A stretch of DNA of 5,023 nucleotides, taken from contig SFHH01000147.1 in assembly GCA_004555735.1 (NCBI GenBank), positions 1 through 5,023 on the forward strand, given 5' to 3'. Positions 1 through 5,005 of this stretch are shown here, piece after piece (the first letter of the stretch is position 1; every line of letters starts with the position of its first letter). The notes under the pieces are model-generated. The model saw nothing but the letters and a program-made list of their open reading frames with translations. It ran no database searches and was not told the DNA's origin. The position numbers were made by a program, and so were the translations under genes. This DNA is from Acidaminococcus fermentans (GTDB lineage Bacteria > Bacillota_C > Negativicutes > Acidaminococcales > Acidaminococcaceae).

Positions 1-660
1 GTCCTGGACGGTTTTGCCGGTGGTGACGGAAGTCAGGTCTTTCAGATCCTTGGCCAGTTTCACCGTCAGGGTGTCGGTGCCGTTGGAGACCACGCCGATA
101 TTGCCGTCGGTGAGACTGTCTTTATTGGTCACGCCGCCATTGATGGTGGTCTTCTGGTTCAGGGTCCGGGCAAAACCGGTGCTGTCGGCCGTGCCGTCTT
201 CCTTGATGTCCCCGGCATAAATCTGGCCGTCATCCATGGTGGCCAGTTCATAGGTATGGCCCTGGGCATCCTTGTAGTGGAGACGGGTAGCCTGGGTGTC
301 GTTGCCGGCGGAGGTGATGTTCTGGCTGTCCGTCAGGGTCTTGGTGCCGTAAGTGGCATTGGTATCCGCCGCGGCCGCCTTGCCATCCTTGTCCGTCAGG
401 TCCGGATTGCCGGCAAAGATCACATCGCTAGTGGTAACCGACGTAAAGGCCGGATTCTCGTCCATGAGGATGGAGATATCCCCGTTTTCCGCAATCCGGG
501 TGGTCAGGTTGTCCGTGCTGTAACTGTGGTTAGCCGCTTCGTCGCTGGCCTTGATGGCAATGGTGTCCCCCAGTTTCCGGCTGACCACCTTGTAGCCTTT
601 GTACTTGTCCGTAGTGTTGGAAGCATCCTTGGTGTTGGTGGTGAAGCTCAGGCCCGCCGC
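1..660 (-). other. Beta-rich stalk domains after the last head (residues 1312-1531, incomplete)
   Basis: Two segments are visible. Residues 1312-1390 have LSFTTN, Y-K-V-V-S-R-K-L-G-D-T-I-A-I-K, Y-S-T-D-N-L-T-T and P-A-F-T-S-V-T-T. Residues 1391-1531 have R-L-H-Y-K-D-A-Q-G-H, A-T-M-D-D-G-Q-I-Y-A-G-D (1451-1462), N-I-G-V-V-S (1498-1503) and LAKDLKDLTSVTTG (1513-1526). Both end in a TSVTT transition. Such units occur in the stalks of long adhesins of this class; the second could be a GIN-type beta domain, but I cannot confirm the domain name. The window cuts it before any coiled coil or membrane anchor. Confidence 0.75.
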
Positions 661-3600
661 TTTCAGCTGGGCCACGTTCACCGCATCCGTATCCAGGGAG
701 CCGGCTGCCACACCGGTGACCTGGCGGGTCAGCAGGCTGCCTTCCGTGTCGTTCCCCACGGCAAAGGCACTGGCATTGGAAACCCAGGCTGCAGAAGTCT
801 CTGTGGTGACATCCCCTGTCAACACATTATAGCCCTTGGAACCGCTGGAACGGTTGGCCAGGGCCCCGCTGCCCAGAGCTACGCTGTCCGCCAGTTTGGC
901 TTGTGCGCCGTTTCCGATGGCAGCAGCATTAGCAGCTGTTTCATCCACCGTACCGCCCAAAGCCGCCAGTGAGTTTTCTGCCGCAGCCGTGGAGTTTTCC
1001 CCGAAAGCCAGGGAATTTTTCCCGCTGGCGGTAGAATCACTGCCAAAGGCCGTGGCACTTTCTCCGCTGGCAAGGGTCCGTTCCCCAAAAGCAGTGGCAT
1101 AGGTACCGCTGGCTACCGTACCGATTTTCGTTGTGGTCCCGTCCCCATTGTCAACGACTTTGTCCCCACCGCCCCAGGCAGTAGCATACATCCCAGTAGC
1201 CTGGTTCTTGTTGCCAAATGCCGTAGCACCGATTGCGGTTGCCTGAGTCAGATTGCCGAAAGCCGTAGCGTTCTGTCCGGAGGCCAGGGTATCGATGCCA
1301 AAAGCCGTGGCGTTGGACTGGGTGGCTTGGGTCCGCTGGCCAAAGGCGGTGGCCCGTTTTTCCGTTGCCTTAGTTCCTTGCCCAAAGGCAGTGGCATTGC
1401 TGCCGCTGGCTGTGGTCCGTTCACCGAAGGACAACGCATTGTCCCCGCTGGCCACATTGTTGGCCTGTTCTGCTGTGGTATCCGTCTGCTGACCGCCAAA
1501 GGCCAGGGCATAGCGGCCAGTGGCTTCGCCATACTGGCCGATGACGGTAGCGCCAAAGCCGTCTGCTTTAGCCTTATAGCCGATGGCCACGGCGTTTTCT
1601 GCATTCTTCGTGGTGGATGCACTGACACCGGCAGCCATAGAATTTTTAGCCAAGGCGCCGCCGTTAGTATAGTTAGTATCCGTTTCCGTATCGGTGGAGT
1701 TGACACTGTAGTCGTGCATATTGATCTTCTGGGTAGCAGCTTTCAGCTGGGCTACGTTGACGGCATCCGTATCCAGAGTCCCGGCAGCCAGATTGTTCAG
1801 CTGGCGGGTAATGGCATTGGCCGTGATGTTGCCGTCCTCATCCCGTTCTTCTGCCCGGCCGATGGAAACGGCTTCGTCCGTGGAATACCAGGTTGAAGTA
1901 TCGTTCACAGAAGCCACCCCCGTCCGCGGATCATAGCCTTCGATATTCTTGTCCACCCCAGATTTGGAATTTTTGCCAAGGACGATGGAGTTGGCCCGCC
2001 AGGCATTGGTCCCTTCCCCGATGGCAATGGCGTTTTCTCCCCAAGCTCCGCTGTTCTGTCCCAGAGCGATGGCATGGGCCGTGGTCCCGGCTCCGGATCC
2101 CAGGGCGATGCTATAATTCCCCCAGGCTCCGCCACCACCCAAAGAGACAGCATTTTGTCCTGTAGCCATGGAACCGGCCCCTATCGCAGCGGACTGGTAC
2201 CCGGAAGACTGGGCTCCATAGCCTACGGCCGTGCCGGTATTGGAGGCTTTCGTTCCCGTGCCGACGCCGGTACTCCGGTAAGCCACACTGGCATTTTGCC
2301 CCAACGCTACCCCATAGGAACCTGTGACGGAAGCATTGGATCCGATAGCCGTACCACCGGTTAAACTTTCGCTGATATGGGCGCCCCCGATGACCGTGGA
2401 ATCCGAAATGGAATCGCTCCAATACCCGCCAACAGTAGAGTTCTTGCCGATAGCCGTCACATTTGTCCCTTTGGCACTGGCCCCGCCAATAGCCGTAGAA
2501 TTGCTACCTTGGGCAGAAGTTCCATAGCCCAGGGCCGTGGAATTGGGACCTGAAGCCGTCGAGCTGTTGCCTACCGCCGTGGCATAGGCATAGGTGGCAT
2601 TGGCTCCCTGGCCTACGGCCGTGGAATTCGTATCGCCGGCATGGCCCCCCACAGCCGTACTATATGCTCCTGTAGCGGAAGAATTACTGCCCACAGCTGT
2701 TGCTTGAGAACTTCCGGCAACACCGCCTATGGAAACAGCCTGACTCGATGTGGCGAACCCCCCCACGGCAATGGCATGACCGCCGCTGGTACCCGAACCG
2801 GCCCCGATAGCAATATCATTGGCGCTGTTGGTATGGCCTCCGATGGCGATGGAGTTATCCCCGTCGGCAGTGGCCGGATTGATATCACCCCAGTTATTCT
2901 TCGAGGAACCGATGGCAATGGAATAATTTCCACTTGCAAGGCCGCCTACAGAAGCTGAATAAGAGCCCTGGGCTGTGGATCCATACCCCACTTCCACGGA
3001 ATGATCTCCTTTGGCATGGCCCCCAACCGCTACTGAGTAAGCGCTTTGGGCCGTAGAATTGGTTCCCACCTGCACCGCATGGTATCCCTGGGCATGGCCC
3101 CCTATAGCCACAGATCCTTCCTGCTGGGCGCTGGTCCCGGAACCGATGGATACGCTGTCCTTCCCCATAGCCGCAGCCCGGTATCCATACGCAGAAGCGT
3201 TCTCACCAGACGCATAAGTCTTTGTACCTACAGCCGTAGCATTGTCTCCTGTGGCCACAGCGCTGACCCCGGCGGCCAGAGCATTGTCGCCGCTGGCTCC
3301 GTCATTCAGATAGTTGTTGCTCCCGGCCGCATCCGTATCTGCCGTGGTCTTTACGCTGTAGTAATGGGTCATGGCTTCTTTCAGCTGGGCCAGGTTCACA
3401 GCATCACTGTCTTCACTGCCGGCAGCCACATTGGTGATCTGCCGGCTGGCACCGCCATTGCCGATGGAGAGAGCCCCTGCGCCGGACTGCCAGGCCACAT
3501 CGCTCTTCGTTGACGTGGTGCCTGTCTTGGGGTCCCAACCGGTGACGCCGCCAGAACGTTCTGCCTGAGAACCTGTCCCCAAGGCGATGGCTCCATCCAC

Positions 3601-4593
3601 TGCAGCTTTTGTATCTTTACCAATGGCTACGGTATTTTCTTTGGCAATGGCCGTATCGCCGATGGCAACGGCAGAACTGTCGGCACTGGAGCTGTAGCCC
3701 ACAGCCACGGCCTTGCTTCCCTGCGCTGAAACATTGGACCCGGCAGCGATGGAGTCGTTGGACGCCTGATAGAGGGTAACCGAATAGAGTTTGTCCAGAT
3801 TGTCAGATTTCTGATAGTTATACACCGGCGTCCCATCCGTATTCTTGTCGGCCAGGGACGCATCGGCTGTCACTTCTTTTTTAGTGACTTCCTCTTTGGT
3901 GTCCGGATCTATTTCTGTATAGGTATGGATATACTGAGGCATAGCGGTGGTGTTCCCGTCTGCATCCCGGAAGACCTGGGGCATCTTAGTGGGCTTGCCA
4001 TCTTTATCTTTATACCAGGCTGCATCATCCTGGGATGTAGTCTTGTTGCCATCTGCATCAGCGTAATAGACCACTGGCTTATCAGTGATCTGGGCCTGAT
4101 TGCCGATAGCCGTCGACCGTGCCCCTTCGGCCCGGCTTTGATAGCCTACGGCTGTGGAGCCTTCTGCCTCCGTGGAAACAGTCAGATCGTTCGCCTGCCC
4201 TTCCCCCTTTACCAGTTGTTTATTGTCCTCATCCATGGGCTGTCCCTTGGTGGAATCTTTCGTATCCTGGCGCAAGGTATCGGTCTCCGTACCGATGGCT
4301 GTATTGTTCTTCCCTACTTTCTTTTCCCCTTCCCCGTGGACCTGGTTCCCCATGGTCAGATTGCCGTTATCATCATAAGCCACAGTTCCCCCATTGCCCA
4401 AATCGATTGGATCAGCCGCCCAGGCTCCTGCTGGCCAGGTAAGTCCCAGAGCCAGAGTCAGAGTCAGGACATATACCCCCCCCGGTATACTTTTCCGGCT
4501 GGCATGTTCCTTCCCGTGGTTCCGGGCGATTTCCGATACTACCACCCAGCTGTTCCGGACCTTGCTCCAGATGACTTTGTAAATGCGATTCAT
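1..4593 (-). CDS. Trimeric autotransporter adhesin (YadA-like), 3' end cut by window edge
   Basis: The frame is open from ATG at 4593-4591 to base 1 (1531 codons, no stop, no Cys codon). Proteins of this class trimerise, cross the inner membrane by Sec, insert a C-terminal beta-barrel into the outer membrane and display a fibre that binds host matrix, cells or other bacteria. Order seen: ESPR (1-28), signal peptide to about 59, head 1 (96-347) with an insert, neck 1 (348-405), linker (411-456), head 2 (432-885), neck 2 (886-951), linker (962-1005), head 3 (980-1251), neck 3 (1252-1311), beta/stalk domains (1312-1531). The start is fixed by the ESPR sequence beginning MNRIYKVIWSK and by a GGGGGGAG ribosome site just upstream. 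The C-terminal anchor is not in view, so full length is unknown but exceeds 1531 residues. The ligand cannot be told from sequence. Family assignment is very secure; the gene probably forms its own transcription unit, since no gene is seen directly upstream. Confidence 0.96.
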   Translation of the reverse strand, partial: MNRIYKVIWSKVRNSWVVVSEIARNHGKEHASRKSIPGGVYVLTLTLALGLTWPAGAWAADPIDLGNGGTVAYDDNGNLTMGNQVHGEGEKKVGKNNTAIGTETDTLRQDTKDSTKGQPMDEDNKQLVKGEGQANDLTVSTEAEGSTAVGYQSRAEGARSTAIGNQAQITDKPVVYYADADGNKTTSQDDAAWYKDKDGKPTKMPQVFRDADGNTTAMPQYIHTYTEIDPDTKEEVTKKEVTADASLADKNTDGTPVYNYQKSDNLDKLYSVTLYQASNDSIAAGSNVSAQGSKAVAVGYSSSADSSAVAIGDTAIAKENTVAIGKDTKAAVDGAIALGTGSQAERSGGVTGWDPKTGTTSTKSDVAWQSGAGALSIGNGGASRQITNVAAGSEDSDAVNLAQLKEAMTHYYSVKTTADTDAAGSNNYLNDGASGDNALAAGVSAVATGDNATAVGTKTYASGENASAYGYRAAAMGKDSVSIGSGTSAQQEGSVAIGGHAQGYHAVQVGTNSTAQSAYSVAVGGHAKGDHSVEVGYGSTAQGSYSASVGGLASGNYSIAIGSSKNNWGDINPATADGDNSIAIGGHTNSANDIAIGAGSGTSGGHAIAVGGFATSSQAVSIGGVAGSSQATAVGSNSSATGAYSTAVGGHAGDTNSTAVGQGANATYAYATAVGNSSTASGPNSTALGYGTSAQGSNSTAIGGASAKGTNVTAIGKNSTVGGYWSDSISDSTVIGGAHISESLTGGTAIGSNASVTGSYGVALGQNASVAYRSTGVGTGTKASNTGTAVGYGAQSSGYQSAAIGAGSMATGQNAVSLGGGGAWGNYSIALGSGAGTTAHAIALGQNSGAWGENAIAIGEGTNAWRANSIVLGKNSKSGVDKNIEGYDPRTGVASVNDTSTWYSTDEAVSIGRAEERDEDGNITANAITRQLNNLAAGTLDTDAVNVAQLKAATQKINMHDYSVNSTDTETDTNYTNGGALAKNSMAAGVSASTTKNAENAVAIGYKAKADGFGATVIGQYGEATGRYALAFGGQQTDTTAEQANNVASGDNALSFGERTTASGSNATAFGQGTKATEKRATAFGQRTQATQSNATAFGIDTLASGQNATAFGNLTQATAIGATAFGNKNQATGMYATAWGGGDKVVDNGDGTTTKIGTVASGTYATAFGERTLASGESATAFGSDSTASGKNSLAFGENSTAAAENSLAALGGTVDETAANAAAIGNGAQAKLADSVALGSGALANRSSGSKGYNVLTGDVTTETSAAWVSNASAFAVGNDTEGSLLTRQVTGVAAGSLDTDAVNVAQLKAAGLSFTTNTKDASNTTDKYKGYKVVSRKLGDTIAIKASDEAANHSYSTDNLTTRIAENGDISILMDENPAFTSVTTSDVIFAGNPDLTDKDGKAAAADTNATYGTKTLTDSQNITSAGNDTQATRLHYKDAQGHTYELATMDDGQIYAGDIKEDGTADSTGFARTLNQKTTINGGVTNKDSLTDGNIGVVSNGTDTLTVKLAKDLKDLTSVTTGKTVQD
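661..834 (-). repeat. Neck module 3 (residues 1254-1311)
   Basis: Third neck copy: G-Y-N-V-L-T-G (1254-1260), W1270, A-S-A-F-A-V-G (1274-1280), T-R-Q-V-T-G-V-A-A-G (1289-1298) and TDAVNVAQLK (1302-1311). Unlike the first two copies it does not lead back into a YadA head but into beta-rich stalk domains, so it marks the base of the head region. Confidence 0.87.
841..1656 (-). repeat. YadA-like head 3 (residues 980-1251), Phe-type repeats
   Basis: Head repeats of the form NATAFGxxTxASG, with aromatic residues at 1032, 1056, 1070, 1084, 1098, 1112, 1126, 1140 (Trp), 1169, 1183 and 1197. Seven successive ones from 1056 to 1140 are exactly 14 residues apart. Heads 1 and 2 have Val, Ile or Leu at that position. 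The array begins and ends with ordinary aliphatic units (AVAIG, AAAIG, SVALG). A short Gly/Asp loop near 1141-1157 interrupts the register. Confidence 0.87.
1579..1710 (-). repeat. Stalk-to-head linker, copy 2 (residues 962-1005)
   Basis: The segment begins YSVNSTDTET and passes through N-Y-T-N-G-G-A and A-A-G-V-S-A before head repeats resume at NAVAIG. It aligns with the first linker at the YSV, NY-N-GA and AAGVSA positions. It lies eleven residues after neck 2, much as copy 1 lies six residues after neck 1. Confidence 0.68.
1741..1938 (-). repeat. Neck module 2 (residues 886-951)
   Basis: Second copy of the neck module: G-Y-D-P-R-T-G (886-892), W902, AVSIG (908-912), T-R-Q-L-N-N-L-A-A-G (929-938) and TDAVNVAQLK (942-951). 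It carries a short extra charged stretch, AEERDEDGNI (914-923), that the other copies lack. At the DNA level its 3' part is clearly related to the copies at 661-720 and 3379-3438, with a shared tttcagctggg on the plus strand. Confidence 0.88.
1939..3300 (-). repeat. YadA-like head 2 (residues 432-885), longest repeat array
   Basis: Roughly 30 head repeats of about 13-15 residues run without a neck, with cores such as ATAVG, SVAIG, STAVG, STAIG, AIALG and SIVLG at the beta-roll positions. Subtypes are visible: units with G-G-H after the core (His 500, 526, 587, 651), units with S-T-A-Q, and units near the end with A-W (Trp 824, 851, 865). Longer loops interrupt at about 563-578 and 722-747. 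Inferred role: the main exposed part of the fibre. Confidence 0.88.
3226..3363 (-). repeat. Stalk-to-head linker, copy 1 (residues 411-456)
   Basis: The segment begins YYSVK (411-415), continues through N-N-Y-L-N-D-G-A and A-L-A-A-G-V-S-A, and returns to head repeats at NATAVG. A similar block follows neck 2. It appears to reopen the stalk into the next beta-roll head. No separate function is recognised; the pattern is typical of long multi-head adhesins of this class as I recall them. Confidence 0.7.
3379..3552 (-). repeat. Neck module 1 (residues 348-405)
   Basis: The segment opens G-W-D-P-K-T-G (352-358), then has W368, ALSIG (374-378), R-Q-I-T-N-V-A-A-G (384-392) and ends SDAVNLAQLK (396-405). 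The closing part is the YadA stalk/neck signature, which closes the wide beta-roll head into the narrow coiled-coil stalk. The same architecture recurs at 1741-1938 and 661-834, so this is the first of three internal copies. The final motif has Leu where the other two copies have Val (DAVNL versus DAVNV). Confidence 0.88.
3553..4308 (-). repeat. YadA-like head 1 (residues 96-347), interrupted by an insert
   Basis: Hep/Hag-type head repeats of about 14 residues are visible as NTAIG (97-101), STAVGYQSRAEG (146-157), STAIGNQA (160-167), then again from about 280 as SIAAGSNVSAQG, KAVAVGYSSSADS, SAVAIGDTAIAKE, NTVAIGKDTKAAV and GAIALGTGSQAER. Such repeats form a trimeric left-handed beta-roll in YadA. 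About 100 residues without head motifs (172-271) separate the two sets. Confidence 0.88.
3931..4065 (-). repeat. Asp-rich D-x-D-G repeat insert within head 1
   Basis: Three 14-residue units with a shared [YF]-x-D-x-D-G-[NK] start: YADADGNKTTSQDD (177-190), YKDKDGKPTKMPQV (194-207) and FRDADGNTTAMPQY (208-221). The last two are directly adjacent and also share M-P-Q. A charged segment follows, with TKEEVTKKEVT at 232-242. D-x-D-G-N resembles calcium-binding loops, but no known calcium-binding fold is recognised and the binding idea is inference. The insert is probably a loop or small domain projecting from the head. Confidence 0.6.
4447..4467 (-). repeat. Short hexamer repeat CTGACT/CTGGCT in signal-peptide core
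   Basis: The coding strand reads CTGACT CTGACT CTGGCT CTG, encoding L-T-L-T-L-A-L in the hydrophobic core (residues 43-49). The unit is six bases, so gain or loss of a copy would change hydrophobic-core length by two residues without shifting the frame. Only two perfect copies and one variant are present, so it may be chance. Confidence 0.5.
4476..4483 (-). repeat. G8 homopolymer in signal-peptide coding sequence (candidate phase-variation tract)
   Basis: Eight consecutive C on the plus strand give G8 on the coding strand, spanning codons 37-40 (P-G-G-V). Eight G keep the downstream frame open. With seven G the frame reads Tyr-Met-Ser then TGA (4464-4466); with nine G it reaches TGA at 4412-4414. 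Either slip would therefore abolish the adhesin. Poly-G tracts are a known phase-variation mechanism in bacterial surface proteins; that this one varies is inference. Confidence 0.6.
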
Positions 4594-4619
4594 GATACTC
4601 CCCCCATGATATAGTATCA
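4593..4619 (-). promoter_or_regulatory. Hairpin enclosing the ribosome binding site and touching the start codon
   Basis: TGATACT (4619-4613 on the coding strand) pairs perfectly with AGTATCA (4599-4593): seven base pairs with a 13-base loop. The loop carries the G6 run, and the 3' arm contains the last two bases of the ribosome site and the A of the ATG. The stem is short and AT-rich, so it would be marginal at 37 C. A control function is inference. Confidence 0.4.
4598..4605 (-). promoter_or_regulatory. Ribosome binding site GGGGGGAG
   Basis: GGGGGGAG ends four bases before the ATG at 4593. The purine run is strong although the spacing is short. It supports the ESPR methionine as start. 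The six-G part lies in the loop of a predicted hairpin (4593-4619). Confidence 0.75.
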
Positions 4620-4697
4620 GCCCAAAAGAAAATGATTCTTCACACAAGGTTGTCATTCTTATTGACTAAGCATAGTTCTACTGCAATTACCATTTTT

Positions 4698-4726
4698 ACT
4701 GTATCACAGGACAACTGTCCGTTCAA
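4698..4726 (-). promoter_or_regulatory. Candidate promoter P1 for the adhesin gene
   Basis: On the minus strand TTGAAC (4726-4721) is followed after 17 bases by TACAGT (4703-4698), preceded by TG-A as in an extended -10. Each hexamer matches consensus at four of six positions and the spacing is ideal. Transcription would start near 4691, giving a leader of about 100 bases. The spacer contains the dyad GGACA-AC-TGTCC (4709-4720). Confidence 0.4.
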
Positions 4727-4803
4727 TATGCAATCTTTCTGTGCCTTTCAAATTCCATGGAAGCAAAAAACAGCAGGAAAAAAAGTGAGAAAGACACGTA
4801 AAT

Positions 4804-4832
4804 ATTATAATTTTGGTCTGTAACAAGCTGTA
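4804..4832 (-). promoter_or_regulatory. Candidate promoter P2: perfect TATAAT next to 10-bp repeats
   Basis: A perfect TATAAT lies at 4809-4804 on the minus strand. No good -35 hexamer stands at normal spacing; that position falls within the tandem TTACAGCTTA repeats. This could mean an activator-dependent promoter using the repeats, or a chance TATAAT in AT-rich DNA. The leader would be about 200 bases. Confidence 0.3.
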
Positions 4833-4862
4833 ATAAGCTGTAATAAGCTGTAATCATTGTAA
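4819..4862. repeat. Helically phased 10-bp direct repeats (AAGCTGTAAT x3)
   Basis: AAGCTGTAAT occurs three times in perfect tandem at 4825-4834, 4835-4844 and 4845-4854. The core TGTAA continues on both sides, giving five copies starting at 4819, 4829, 4839, 4849 and 4858 (steps 10, 10, 10, 9). TGTAACAAG flanks the array at 4819-4827 and 4858-4866. One copy per helical turn suggests a protein-binding array or a length-variable tract upstream of the adhesin. Confidence 0.8.
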
Positions 4863-4942
4863 CAAGTTCTATTACCGCTCTTTCTTTTTTGCCTAAGGTA
4901 AACCGTTTCTCTATCCAGCACGGTCCTGGTTCTGCACCTTCA

Positions 4943-4971
4943 AAAGGACCTGGCCGCAGGACAGGTCCTTT
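4943..4971. terminator. Perfect 10-bp hairpin, possible bidirectional terminator
   Basis: AAAGGACCTG (4943-4952) pairs perfectly with CAGGTCCTTT (4962-4971) around a 9-base loop. The T-runs are short (TTT then CC on plus; TTTTG on minus), so termination would be modest. It could end a gene beyond the right edge or insulate the adhesin promoter. Base pairing is certain, function is inferred. Confidence 0.5.
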
Positions 4972-4978
4972 CCAACGG

Positions 4979-5005
4979 CCCGCGACTCACGACCCGCGAC
5001 TCGTG
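4979..5005. repeat. Direct repeat CCCGCGACTC x2 with small inverted repeat
   Basis: CCCGCGACTC occurs at 4979-4988 and 4993-5002, 14 bases apart. CACGA (4988-4992) and TCGTG (5001-5005) form a 5-bp stem around the second copy. GC-rich and unlike the AT-rich DNA just to its left. No function recognised. Confidence 0.6.

Larger units (their letters stand above)
4417..4593 (-). other. ESPR extended signal peptide plus Sec signal sequence (residues 1-59)
   Basis: Residues 1-28 match the ESPR pattern of type V secreted proteins: start MNRIYKVIWSK, then VRNSWVVVSEIARNHG. A basic stretch follows (K28, R33, K34), then a hydrophobic core at about 40-51 (VYVLTLTLALGL), and a plausible signal peptidase I site A-W-A before A60-D61. 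In this class the extended region is thought to slow Sec export and keep the passenger unfolded until it crosses the periplasm. The coding sequence contains the G8 run and a hexamer repeat described separately. The cleavage site is predicted by eye only. Confidence 0.9.

Noticed and set aside
256..972. Plus-strand open frame of 238 codons, and similar ones at 1327-1896, 3046-3513 and 3925-4614
   Set aside because: They lie codon-for-codon opposite the adhesin gene. They are open only because that gene uses TTA once, TCA seldom and CTA not at all. Their translations have no domain-like pattern, while the minus frame gives clear head repeats throughout.
1248..1706. Minus-strand open frame of 152 codons and other out-of-frame minus frames (879-1100, 1905-2153, 2111-2422, 2727-2939, 3396-3623, 3627-3863)
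   Set aside because: They sit within the adhesin gene in a different frame, and their Pro/Arg-rich repetitive products are what shifted reading of Hep/Hag repeats would give.
841..4308. Regular repeats that might suggest a CRISPR or satellite array
   Set aside because: They are degenerate protein-coding repeats in one open frame with about 42-base periodicity; there are no identical repeats separated by unique spacers.
4590..4607. Tiny upstream frame ATG GGG GGA GTA TCA TGA overlapping the adhesin start
   Set aside because: It has no ribosome site of its own and its codons are the ribosome site of the adhesin, so translation of it is unlikely.
4662..4690. Possible plus-strand promoter with TTGACT at 4662
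   Set aside because: No acceptable -10 at 16-18 bases and no plus-strand gene downstream.
4632..4823. Plus-strand open frame of 63 codons in the upstream region
   Set aside because: No convincing ribosome site or recognisable protein; the region is AT-rich, holds minus-strand promoter elements and would be antisense to the adhesin leader.
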